Positions 12,535 to 23,098 of a stretch of 64,000 nucleotides of DNA are shown in pieces. How positions within the stretch are numbered: the stretch's first letter is position 1; the number at the start of each line of letters is the position of its first letter. This DNA is from Micromussa lordhowensis. Lineage: Eukaryota > Cnidaria > Anthozoa > Scleractinia > Lobophylliidae. The stretch covers positions 4,323,967 through 4,387,966 of the forward strand of contig OZ026604.1 in the NCBI GenBank assembly GCA_964020085.1, read 5' to 3'. A program made the translations under genes and the position numbers. Under the pieces are notes generated by a model that ran no database searches, was not told the origin of the DNA, and saw only the letters and a program-made list of their open reading frames with translations.

Positions 12535-13938
12535 GGATGCTGCAAGTTTTGCCAGAAGGAATTGTCCTCCTTAAAGGAAACAGTAATGGACACTGTGCCT
12601 GAGGTGAAAAACCTCAAAAAACAACTCAAAAAATTGAAAAGAACTTTTGGCAATGCTGACCAACTGCCAGAGTCTGAATTGTCACTACTGGAAAGGGAGT
12701 GCAGAGAACTAATCTCTAACTCCACCTCTGTGTTTAAACACGGAGTGATCCTATAAAAGGCAAGGACATGCCTCCTTGAAGCACTTTGTTGGCTTTCCTG
12801 TGCAATGGTGGAAAGCCAGAGTAACGGTCGCACAACATAGAAGTCGTGGAGAAATAGCGTTTTTTTTCGTCAAACCAATGGAGTCATTACGTAGAATAAG
12901 ATAAGTACATAATAAAACTACAGTGAAAATATAACTTATATTGACACTTTAGATGATGGCTTTGGAAGACCAAAAACGATGAATTATCTTCGTTGTCGCT
13001 ACACGTGGAACATTCCAATTTCGCCGCAAACTATAATAACAAAGCTGATGCCTGTGAGCTATCTGTTTCCATTTATAACAGCATGCTAAGAACAAAACGA
13101 AATCTCATAAGAGGTGACTTTGGTTAGCCTGTGAACACAGACGAATTTCGGTGGGATATATAACAATTATTCAGGTACATTAGCGTTATGATGGTGCAAA
13201 CAAAATGCAAATTGAACAACACTGAGTTATTCCTCAAACTGTTCCATATTCAGAGCAAAGAAATTGGAAACAACAAGTACTACCAGGAGACAACGGCAAA
13301 GTGAGATTTCGCCTGAATATTGACGTTAGAAAGGAAATGGAAGACTTAAGGCTGCATGCCATGAAACAACTAATTACCTTCGAAAAAGGTCGACTGAATT
13401 TTAGCTGCAAGAGTACAACAGCAGCTAACGTTGACATTACGGAAACTCTTTTAGATAACTGGCTGAAGAATAACCACATTTCTGTAGATAAAATATATTA
13501 CCTTCGCAGTCTGTTTTTTTTTTGACGAATTTTAGTGTTCAATTTTATTTCTCAACCGCAGAAAACTGGCAGAAAAACAGAATCCTGTGGCAACTCGCTA
13601 AAATTAGACTTGAGTGAATAAGCCAATTGAATGGGAGCATTGGCCATCCATTGGGATTGGTGATTGACAGGCTGAACACCTCAGCCTCGTTATATAGGAT
13701 CGCTCCGTGTTTAACACAGTTAATATATTGATGCAGAGGCTTTTACAGAACAAGAAATTATATCACATTCAGTTTCAGGCGAAGCATCAAATTCAACAAC
13801 TGTTGCCAGGCCCAAATTTGATACTGCAAAACTGGAATTATTGAAAAGCCTTGTAATAGCACTTCATAAAGAGATAACTGTTTCTCAAATAACATTTAAA
13901 ATCCAGGCCGTCCAAAAGTCAGTTAAAAAAATCCAATA
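12535..13938 (+). pseudogene. Exon pair of an unidentified coiled-coil protein split by a transposon
   Basis: The segment 12535-12737 begins after a TTTTACAG acceptor and encodes a Cys-containing start (CCKFCQKE) followed by a Lys/Leu-rich helix. It is cut by the TTAA-flanked element at 12738-13710. After the element an open segment at about 13732-13938, following a GATGCAG acceptor, encodes an acidic to Ser-rich stretch and then an amphipathic helix, ending at TAA. Whether the two segments belong to one transcript is inferred from strand and order. No domain is recognised. Confidence 0.35.
12738..13710. mobile_element. 973-bp TIR transposon with TTAA target duplication
   Basis: Left end ACACGGAGTGATCCTATA and right end TATAGGATCGCTCCGTGT are inverted copies with one mismatch in 18. 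Each end is directly flanked by TTAA (12734-12737 and 13711-13714), as in piggyBac and Kolobok elements. The interior has one open stretch (about 13223-13525) without transposase motifs, so the element is probably non-autonomous. Confidence 0.75.
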
Positions 13939-14763
13939 AATTTAGCCAGTAATGTTTAATGAATGGTAGAATCCCTCTATCTTGAGCATTTAAGGAAAGT
14001 GAACATTGTGTGAAGTAGTGGAAGATCAAGATCCAAACTTATTTACAGTGTAGGCTGTCGTTTCAACCCTGACTCCTGTCAGAGTGGATGTCAGTCAATT
14101 TTCTCTCTGCTGAAGTTGCTGACAAAACTTTACTTGTTTGAACACCAGATTAATTTACTGCAATGGTCACAATTAGATAGTCCTGTTCTATTTCTATGAC
14201 AATTCTTTGATGTAGTCACTAAAAATGTAAGATTTCTCAACTGTCTTTTGCTCTCGTGAATGAGCCCGATAAACATCAATTATCAAATGTTGTTTGGGTC
14301 TATGAAAACAAAAATTGCTAGTCAAAAAGCAATCGTAGACTGAAATGTTTCTTCAGTGTTCAAGATAGTGAAATTCTACAATTCATAATTTCTTTTTATG
14401 CAGAAGACACGTACTTAATGGTCATAGTAAATGTGTAGCACAAGTCTTAATGTTACATGTAACAGAATGGAAAAGTTAACGTTATTATATTCAGTTGATA
14501 GATTGTCACAGATAAGGAGTCTGCTGGTGGACATCACTTAGACATGTTTTTTTACATCAACTTACAAATAAATCTGATTGAAGTACAAAATCTAGTACGA
14601 GTCCATTAATTGAGCTTGATTTATAAGTTCTGTATTTGATATACATTCTACATCATGTCTGCAGAACTGCAAGGAAGGTAAGCATAATATTTTTGTGTAA
14701 CTTCCTGATTCAAGTAATTATTGTTAAACACAGTTTAGTTAATTGGCTTAGACCTGACTTATT
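13939..14763. other. No recognised feature
   Basis: AT-rich sequence with no long ORF and no clear repeat. It separates the exon fragments from the CATGGT-rich repeat. Confidence 0.35.
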
Positions 14764-15183
14764 TCATGGTCCTATGTATAAAAACAAAACAAGGGACATG
14801 GCTGACCATGTTATTTCATGGTGTGCATAAAACAAGGGACATGGCTGACCATGTTATTTCATGGTCTACATCATAAAAAAGGACATGGTTTACCATGTTA
14901 TTTCATGGTTTACCACATTATTTCATGTTTCAACCTATTAATACCTCCAATGACTTCAGTGAAATTGTGTTATTCTGCTACCATGGTTAGCCATGGTCAA
15001 ACATGTTCTTTGACTATGGTCAACCATGTTTGGCCTTGTTCCTCATAGTCAATTTGACCATGGTCAGCCTTGTGCCATTTAACGTTCATGGTCACACCAT
15101 GGTCACACCATGGTGTACCATGGTTGCCGTCCATGACTAACCATGTTCAAAACATGGTTGACCATGGTCTAACCATGGTCCTG
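14764..15183. repeat. CATGGT/ACCATG-rich degenerate palindromic repeat
   Basis: The stretch is dominated by CATGG, ACCATG and CCATGGT in both orientations. It starts with three near-copies of a unit containing GACATGGCTGACCATG, TTATTTCATGG, and then a run of shorter ACCATGGTCA-like words. Because the core is self-complementary, the region could form many alternative hairpins. It ends where a coding fragment begins. Confidence 0.8.
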
Positions 15184-15402
15184 ATGCCGGGGAATGCAGG
15201 GAACACCGATGGACTGCAAAAGGCAATAAGGTTAATTGCTCCTCACGTCTTTGGGAATCAGGAGCACTGCTTACAATCCTGGTGTGGGTACAAACAAGAC
15301 CCAGCAAGCTACAAACATAGGGACCTACCCTTTGGTAAAGATCTTCTAGGAGAAAGCCTGAAAAGATCACTGGAAGAAGTTTTTGAAATTTATAGTAGTT
15401 AA
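15184..15402 (+). pseudogene. C-terminal fragment of a Mutator-like transposase-type gene
   Basis: After a possible acceptor at GGGAATGCAG (near 15199) the frame encodes a short domain with PHVFGNQEHC, SWCGY, DPASYKHRDLP and an acidic end, stopping at TAA 15400-15402. The spacing of Cys, Trp-Cys and the YKHxxLP motif matches a conserved C-terminal module of MULE-type transposase proteins in cnidarian genomes, recalled from general knowledge and not searched. No upstream catalytic region is visible, so this is an orphan exon or fragment. Confidence 0.4.
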
Positions 15403-16559
15403 AATGTCATCAAGAAGCTAGCACACACACTGTAAAAACTGACCAGTTAAGGTAGCCATTTTTAAAGGTTATAACCAATTCAAAGAGTAGGTCGATTTGA
15501 ACATAAATGAAATGGTTAAAAGTCATAACTCATTTCGTTTTGGTTATGGCAACCAATGATCAATAGTTATTTTTACCTCTAAAATGGGTTACAGCAATGA
15601 ATGGTCAAAATAACTTTTAGACTGTTAAAATAAACGAAAGCCATAGTTTGTTTTAACCAAAAATAAAATTTCAAAACTATTTGAAAGTGCTACTTTATTA
15701 TGTAAGCTAAATGGAAACCAGTTTCCTCTCGTGAACATTTGGGAGAATGAGAAAAAATATCTATAAAAGGAGCCATGGGAACATTTCCATAGCTGTGGCA
15801 AATTTAAATCAATTATTCCTTGTAACAAAAAATTAGCCAACCTCTTAAATAAAAATTTATTTTGTCCATTGGTTAATGCTACCTGAAAATGATTGAAAAA
15901 GGGTTTCTTCAATATGTATCCTCAATGGGTCGATAACAAGTGGTGCATTTTGACTTACGAGATTCATTATAGAGAACCTTTTAACGTTTCCATGACCTTT
16001 AATCCAAGGTTACTTTAACATAAAAAAAGTGGTAGATTTAACCGATATTTAACACTTAATGACTGGTCCCGAGGGGAACAGTGATTTTTGCTTCCCGAGA
16101 ATCTGGCCATTTTTGTTCAATGTCATGTGACCTCGAAGTGGCCACTGACAGCACACACTGTTGAGGGAAAAATTCCAGCGTTATAACAAATTTGTTTGTT
16201 TCACACAGTAGATTCACTGACTAAAGAGAAAGAAAGATTGCTATTGGAAGTAGGACATGCTCCTTACTGAAGTACCTGATCAGAAAGGAAAATATTTATT
16301 CTTAGGTTGCTACAAACATCAGTTAAAGGTAACATGAACTGAAAAATAAAATCTTTAATTTAACCCATAAAAATATACAGTAACAGCCACACAAACATTT
16401 GAAACACATAATTATTTGATAATTATGTTTATTTCTGGTTCAGCAAAACTGAAAGATTATAAACATGATACCCGGTTGATTTCACAAAAGAGCTAGTCAT
16501 CTGGTATCATAAACCTTGGCGCAACAAACAATTAGAGAGTGAAATAGTGAAGCGGCCCA
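15403..16559. other. No gene; AT-rich sequence with short inverted words
   Basis: Contains repeated words such as AACCAATTCAAAG and GGTTAT in both orientations around 15460-15600, suggesting an old palindromic repeat, but no clear boundaries. No exon is recognised. Confidence 0.3.
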
Positions 16560-16623
16560 CATTTTACCGCAAGAACAGAAGGCTGCCTACCGCCAATGCA
16601 TACTGACAAACGCTGAGCCCAAC

Positions 16624-17478
16624 TTGGTAGTTTCTGACCACAAATTGCGAACACTAAACACGCAGAACGTAGACACCCACCCACAGCAAAGCACTCTGGG
16701 TACTTTAGCCCAGAGATATAAGAACACGACCAATGACTCTGGTTTAAGCACATTACACCATGATAACATTAAGGTTGATAAGCGCGATAAGGTTCTTGGG
16801 CAACAGGCCCCTGAGCATGAGACCAGCACACCCATTGATTCTGAACGCAAACAGAGTGATGATGGAAAATGTGTTAACCAAACACAAGAGTTAATTGACA
16901 TTCACACTAGCCAAAATGATCATGCACGAGACATGATCGCCACACCCAATTTTGCTGACTACGATCTGACCTTGAAACATAACACACAGCCAATGTCATT
17001 TTTACATCAGGACTCAGCTCCTCTTACATACCCTTCCCGAAATATATCCATTCAGGGACATATCAATGGTCGCCCTGTTACCTATTTGGTCGATACAGAA
17101 GCATACGTAAATATGCAAATACCCCAGATGATAAAGCACCCGCCAACACCCACACACATCACTAAGATATCAGAAGTAAATGGTTAGAGTATACTGGTAT
17201 TAGGTCAAGTTGAGTTACCCCTCTCGATCAATGACAAGGTATACCCTTTTCACGTTCTTGTAACAGAAACAATCGCCTATGATGTTATCTTAGGACTGAA
17301 TTTCCTTGAATTCTATAAAGCAAAGATAAACCTACAAGAGCATGTGCTAGAATTACAACGGGATACCTTGCCTCAAGAACCATTTCCATTTGCCAAACTA
17401 CTCACTCGGGAGACCCTACGATCTGCTCGATCCATACCCAGACAAGCTTTATCATATCCACCCACACAGAGGTCCTAG
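16624..17478 (+). pseudogene. Gypsy-type aspartic protease region
   Basis: The frame from 16624 is hydrophilic and ends in a protease-like segment (GRPVTYLVDTE near 17068-17100). The active-site DTG/DSG is changed to DTE. An in-frame TAG at 17185 interrupts it, but the same frame continues with YDVILGLNFL (about 17278-17307), the usual second conserved protease motif, before degenerating near 17478. The enzyme would normally cut the polyprotein; the altered active site and the stop indicate it is dead. Confidence 0.65.
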
Positions 17479-17749
17479 TTGTGGGGGAACTGGGGATCAC
17501 CATCAAGTAGGGGAGACAGGCTTCGTTCTCCCACTGGGTGACCTGTCTACTAGGTACCACATTTTGGGAGCAGCCCAAATTGTAAAAACATGGGAAGGAG
17601 ATCCTATTCCGGTCCAACTATTAAACCCTTCTGGACTCCCTATCAAAATTTTCAGATGCACATGTTTGGGGACATAATGGGGACCCTGAAATTAATACCT
17701 ATGATTAATTAGCATCAGATCAAGAAGCTGAGGCAACACGCGACATCCC

Positions 17750-18518
17750 AGCTGTCTTAGACAAGGACCCACGTACCCCTCTCAACATCGATTCCACCAA
17801 ACTGACCGTCAACCAAAAGGCGAAACTCGACAAGTTGCTGGGAGACTATGATGCCATTTTTGCGTACACCCCTGACCAGCTGGGTCGTTGTTTGTTAGTT
17901 AAACATAAGATAGATACCGGGCATCATCCGCCTGTTCGTCTTCGTTCTTATCGCACTTCACCAACTAATCGGGAAGAAATTGATAAACAGATTAATGAGA
18001 TGCTAGACAATGACATAATTTCTAGGGGGAGCCCAGTGGTTTTCAACTCTTGACCTACGGTCTGGGTATTGGAAATCAAAATGGATGAGGAATCAAAAGA
18101 AAAAAATGGCGTTTATCACTCATAACGGGCTTTATGAATTTAATGTCTCACCATTTGGATTATGCAACACCCCGCCACTTTCCAAAGGCTTATGACACAT
18201 GCGTTGGATGGTTTAGAATGGGACATTTGCCTGGTGTACATTGATGATTTAATAATATTCTCACGCACGTTCGACAATCACTTGCACCACCTAGAACAAG
18301 TGTTCAAATGTTTAGGAGAAGCTGGTGTACGCCTCAAACCTAGTAAATGCTATTTTGTGCAAGCAAAGGTAGAGTATTTAGGCCATATTGTGTCAGGAGA
18401 AGGCCTTAGCCCAAATCCAAACAAAATCAAGGCTGTCCAGGAGTTTCCGCTACCAACCAATGCTACAGGTGTTAAGGCATTTTTAGGCTTATGTAATTAC
18501 TACCGTCGTTTCATTTAA
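17750..18518 (+). pseudogene. Gypsy-type reverse transcriptase with internal deletion
   Basis: The N-terminal RT region (KHKIDTGHHPP, then EEIDKQINEML) is open to a stop at about 18053. The next part resumes in another frame with DLRSGYW-like and PFGLCNTP-like sequence, and from 18162 the frame has the catalytic YIDDLIIFS box and FLGLCNYYRRF. The fingers/palm block that normally contains the first catalytic Asp is shortened. Frame changes near 18050 and 18160 and a TAA at 18516-18518 make this a fossil. Confidence 0.75.
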
Positions 18519-19034
18519 GGATTTGCCCAAAGAGCCTCCCCACTGAATAAACTCACAAGCAAGCATAGTAAGTTCTGCTGGACGAATGAATGCCAGACAG
18601 ATTTTGACACTCTTAAACATGCTCTCCTGTCGGCTCCAATTCTCGCGTATCCTGAATTCACTCAACCTTTCCATCTTTATGTCGATGCAAGTCAAGCGGG
18701 TATTGGGCTAACCCTAGGACAAATGATAGAAGGGAAAGAACATGTTATAGCTTATGCCGGAAGAGATTTCAACGCAACAGAAAGAAACTACTCAGTGACC
18801 GAGCGCAAGGCTTTGGCCGTGATAGATGGAATTAAGCGTTTTCAAGCTTATCTTTATGGAAGGCAATTCTACATTCACACAGACCACAGTGCTCTAAAAT
18901 GGCTTATGTCAATCCAAGACCCGACAGGGCGAATCGCTCGTTGGTCACTACTCATTCAACAGTTTGATTTTGACATTATCCATCGCACGGGTGTTGCTAA
19001 TGGTAACGCAGATGCACTCTCCCGTCGACCTGAA
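18519..19034 (+). pseudogene. Gypsy-type RNase H domain
   Basis: Downstream of the RT stop the same strand encodes a tether region and RNase H. Recognisable parts are ATERNYSVTERKALAV, FYIHTDHSALKWL and the closing NGNADALSRRP, in the usual order. The frame reopens at 18723. The domain runs to about 19034, where an unrelated hairpin repeat begins. Confidence 0.7.
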
Positions 19035-19290
19035 AAAAAAATCAGGGCTTCAACGGGAATCCCATTGAAGCCCTGATTTTTTCAGGCTTCTTCTTTCCAG
19101 TTGCTTAAATTGGAAAAATTCACTGCGATGATCATTCTTCACTTTCATCTATAACAGCAGTTCAAATATATGAATTATTAATCCCATTGAAGCCCTGTTT
19201 TTTTTTTCAGGCTTCTTCTTTCCAGTTGCTTAAATTGGAAAAATTCCCTGCGATGATCATTCTTTACTTTTATCTATAACCGCAGTTCAA
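19035..19290. repeat. Two-copy ~121-bp tandem repeat headed by a perfect hairpin
   Basis: A near-perfect hairpin (AAATCAGGGCTTCAA and its complement around GGGAATCCCA) starts the insert. Two tandem copies of a unit follow, starting AATCCCATTGAAGCCCTG, containing GCTTCTTCTTTCCAGTTGC and GCGATGATCATTC, and ending near TATGAATTATT. It separates the RNase H and integrase parts of the Gypsy pol, so it was inserted after or during decay of the element. Confidence 0.75.
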
Positions 19291-20238
19291 ATGTATGAAT
19301 TATTTCATATATACTTCACATTATTTGGAAAACAATTGCTTACCCTCAGACAATACACAGGCCAAACGTGTCTTGTTATCAGAAGACGTCTATTTCCTTG
19401 TTGATCACAACCTCTTATATCACCTATACAGACCCGGTCGGAAGGGGTATGAGGAAAACCACGCCCCATTGGTCCTACCCCCTCCTTTAAGATATGAGGC
19501 TTTGATACAAGCCCATGATGACCTGGCGGGGAATGTATAAGGATGTGGATTACTGGGCTCCTCCATGCGTCGACTGTGCCACAAGGAAACGACCTAGAAA
19601 CAGTCTTCATGCTCCTCTCCTCCCTATTTCAGTAGATGGTGCATGGGATAGAGTACCAGTAGATTGCTTGGGCCCCCTCCCCGTCACGTGGTCAGGAAAC
19701 AGGTATATTGCAGTGTTTACAGAATACCTCACTAAATGGCCGGAGACATGGTGCGCCTAGAACTTTACTTTCGGACTGGGAAACAAATTTCCTCTCTCAG
19801 TTGGTCAGGGAAGTTTGCAAATTGCACTCCATTAAGAAACTGACCACTACAGCCTACCACCCTCAAACTGATGGTTTGGTAGAACGCTTGAACTCCACTG
19901 TTTGCCAAACACTTTCAATGTATGTTAGCAAAAATCAAAAGGACTGGGACGTATTCATCCCCGCAGCCCTCATTGCTTTCCGTACATCTCCGTCTGAATC
20001 CACTGGGGAATCCACTGGGCAGAAACCTCGTCGCCCAATGGAAGTAAGTCTCTTACCACCTGGGAACCCTACAAGGTCAATAGCCAAACATCACCGTAAG
20101 ATAGTCCGAAATATAGAACTGTCACGGCAAATAGCACACGACAACATAGCTCGGGCACAACAAAAGATGGAGTATTACGATAGAACAGCCAAAGAATCTG
20201 ATTATGTCGAGGGTTCAAAGGTATGTGTTTTGTCATGA
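19291..20238 (+). pseudogene. Gypsy-type integrase, deleted and frameshifted
   Basis: The first part (19295-19540) resembles the zinc-binding N-terminus and linker, ending at ALIQAHDDLAGNV. The core follows from about 19545 in another frame: CVDCATRK, then PVDCLGPLP with the first catalytic Asp, ending at KWPE. About 40 residues are missing before the third frame (19759 on), which starts TLLSDWETNF with the second Asp (the usual DRGxNF is changed) and has YHPQTDGLVERLN with the catalytic Glu. The last codons and stop come from an LTR-like sequence at 20231. Confidence 0.75.
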
Positions 20239-20274
20239 TAGGGAAAGACACTTATCGCTAAGATTTTACAGAAT
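20231..20274 (+). repeat. Misplaced copy of the LTR 5' end
   Basis: About 44 bases are nearly identical to the start of the LTR at 20720, including the shared words AGACACTTATCGCTAAG and ATTTTACAGAAT. It supplies the stop codon of the integrase frame. Between it and the true LTR lies about 450 bp with a proline-rich short ORF and no recognised product. Confidence 0.65.
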
Positions 20275-20719
20275 CCCCCGATCCAGGGGGAACCCCAGCG
20301 AAGGAATCCTCACTAATCTGGAAATCCACAACCTCGAGGACTATGGCTGCCCTAGTGCACACACGCTGGTGGGCTGCCGCTCCTCCACAGGGGCCCGTGC
20401 GGCCGTTTTCCCCGCCTGGCTTTGCGGACGATATACAGATTCATTACCGTCACTTTTAGCAACTCTACCGGTACAATTTTAATAGACATTCTTAAGGTAT
20501 GGAATCTGTCATAACTATATTGGGGTGTCATTGCATTTTTGTTTTCTTCAGACCCCTGACATATGTTTTGTATACTCTCTAATATACTGCATATCGGTCA
20601 GTTGTACATAGCTGGTCACTATGCATTTGCCATGCCCGGCTTTATGATTTAGCATTTTGATTGTTAGTTTTTCTCAGTGCTTTTTCGAAAACCAGGAGGT
20701 TTTAGTTTTAAAGGTGAGG

Positions 20720-21570
20720 TGTCACGATAGGAAAAGACACTTATCGCTAAGATTTTACAGAATTGACATTAAACCTCGTGGTTTCCAGTGAGAAAGGTTT
20801 ATTTTGCATACCATTTACCTGCTCTTTTGCACTAGTAGAATTGTTCATCGTTCCTGTAATTCTCGATATTCTGGCCGTGCCTATTTATGATTGTATTAGT
20901 CATAGTCTAGCACAAGAAATGCAGTTTCAGAAAGCTAAGACTTTGTATCTTCAGAACTCGAATCGTTCATGCTTCTGCACTCAAAATAGCAGGTATTGTT
21001 GAAAGTACATCTGTGTAAACATCCGTACGTTTTAAATAGAACATATGTTTACCTTGTCAGTAGTTTTCAATTGAACGGATGTCAGTAATTTCAATGGAAC
21101 ACATGTTATATATTGTTAGTCAAGCAAGACTTTGCATATCAAAAGGCCATCTGCTCTGGTACAACAATGTACAGTAGATAACACGTGCAATTTCAATAGA
21201 TCAACTTAGATTTTTACAAGGAACCAAGCAGATGTAAGCTTTGTTTCTCCATATGAAGACTGGACTAACCAATCGGATGTTCTGCAATTATCAGCCTATG
21301 CGTGTTTTAGTGTTAAAGCCTTTTGTATTCATTTGTATTAGCGAACACCTGTGTTTACTTTAGAAAATATATAAGCAACGCGAAAACTGTTGTAGATCGA
21401 TTACCAACAATTGACCAAAGTTTACTCTGTACGCGTGTATTAGCTGTGAAGTACCGATGAAGTTTACTCTGCATTAAAGAAGTTGCTGTGTTCCAGAAGA
21501 AATCTCAGTGTTTACTACTGTTTCCTCGCTTCTTGGAAGGAAACAAGACCCTTGTACCTCTGGCATTTTG
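20720..21570 (+). repeat. Putative 3' LTR of the Gypsy-type element
   Basis: Begins TGTCACGATAGG directly after a purine-rich stretch (AAAGGTGAGG) suitable as a polypurine tract. It contains a TATA-like AAATATATAAGC at 21366 and a polyadenylation-like ATTAAA at 21473. The 3' edge is not fixed, since no second LTR is visible; 21570 is an estimate from the downstream sequence. Confidence 0.5.
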
Positions 21571-21707
21571 TAACGAGTGCCGGCTGCCAAGCGGTTTGTT
21601 CTGCCGAGTTATTCCCCGGTTTCCGTCCAGTGTTTCTGTTAGCAAAATCCTATTTGCCAAGGACTTCAGCCCTCGTGCCCTTGCGAAGTGTTCCAACACG
21701 TGACCAT

Positions 21708-22850
21708 GCAATATACTGCCAAAGCTTTGGACGAGGGTTTTCCACTTTTCATCAACCCCATGATTGACATCGAGCATGAGGTCCTTATGTTGAGGCTAGT
21801 ATACTCCTCACTTTACCAGTAGTATCAGATGAAACTGCCTTTTGTACTATCGAGTATCTTATGCCTGTTAAATTTAATATCTCTAATACATACCAAGATA
21901 GCACTGCTTACAGTTGTCCAACTAATGTACTTAACCTTGCTACTAATGTAACTTGGCTTGGCTTTCCTTTTAACCCTGATACTAAACTCGCTTTTCCTCG
22001 TCACAACGTGCCTGCCACGGACTGTGCAAACCTGCACCTGCTGTTGCACCTGGGTGGATGCATGTTCCTTGTGACGATGACTCAAGATTTACACTTGCCA
22101 TCAGGCTCCCAAGTAACAGCTCCTCTTGCTGTCTACAGGTTCCCATGCAACGTAACGCTTACTGGACTGGCCTCAGGACTAGGTACCAGCGCAGCTCATA
22201 TTACTGTTACCGTACCAATGGCGTCACCGTTCCAACTTCAATTCACACCATGGGTCCCTGTTCTGGTTAACAAATCAACTTAATTCAGGAGTCCTGTTCT
22301 GGATATCCCACCACCAGCACACTTAAGCCGATCAGTTTTTAACGATCTTGAAACCACCTTCAGTACACTAGATGGCTAACTCTCGGATACCATCTGTGAG
22401 ACTACTCAGCATATTGCCGATATCCAGGACTCTTCTGCCACCACAGCTACTGCATATGTTGCGTATTTTGCCTTGGCTCTCAGTCTTCTAAGTTCTCTTG
22501 TGAGTACCATATTCATCTCTGTTTTTCGCCAGTTTCGCTGCAGCGGTAACAGTACAGGCCATGCAGTCACTACAACTTTCTGTGATCATTACCTATGACC
22601 CCACAAAGACGTTCCGCCTGCGGCTCGTGGGGACGTCCATCCACCGACAACTGTGTAGACCAGCTGATTTACTACCCTACGCTTGTTTCCTTTGCTGTGC
22701 ATCTGAGATTCCCACTACGTTATTGCTCTGGGTGTCGCCAACCTCACCGCTTTCAACATAGTTCACTGCGACATCTCTCAACATTCTTACTGGACATAGA
22801 AGCTAGCATCATTCTCATGACGTGGCAGTTTTAAAGTACTGCGGATATTC
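21708..22850 (+). pseudogene. Decayed Cys-rich membrane-protein-like gene
   Basis: A mosaic of frames on the + strand encodes what looks like an extracellular protein: a segment starting near 21715, a frameshift near 21795, then a part with several N-glycosylation sites (NVT, NIS) and Cys residues to about 22020. An alternative frame at 22058-22270 is richer in paired Cys. Around 22440-22540 a 20-residue hydrophobic segment (FALALSLLSSLVSTIFIS) suggests a membrane anchor, followed by a basic FRQF. No family is recognised. An envelope-like protein next to an LTR is one possibility; a host receptor is another. Stops and frameshifts are too many for function. Confidence 0.35.
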
Positions 22851-23098
22851 TCGCTCATAATCTTTTGCTAATGCTATTTATCGTTGTAAAAACCAATTAA
22901 CTTAATTGCTTAGCATACATAGACATGTCCTGTAAGCTTGGGTGTGAAATTTTCTACTCTCATCACTGACGCTGTAAACACTTCTTCCTGAGGAGTTCGT
23001 TGTTCACCTCCAGAATAAAGCTGTAATGGCAAAAATCCTGCTGTGTGCGTGGTAAATAAAATCTGTCCTGTAACAATAGGCAACATAAGCACGCAGGT

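Larger units (their letters stand above)
16560..20245 (+). mobile_element. Ty3/Gypsy-type LTR retroelement, internal region, heavily broken
   Basis: Protease, reverse transcriptase, RNase H and integrase fragments follow one another in the Gypsy order on the + strand. No gag with a zinc knuckle and no 5' LTR were found, so the 5' side is lost. Several stops, frameshifts, internal deletions and an inserted repeat interrupt the pol region. It cannot be active. Confidence 0.8.

Noticed and set aside
19035..19085. Rho-independent-terminator-like hairpin followed by T run
   Set aside because: The setting is a eukaryotic retroelement; the hairpin belongs to an inserted tandem repeat, so a bacterial terminator makes no sense.
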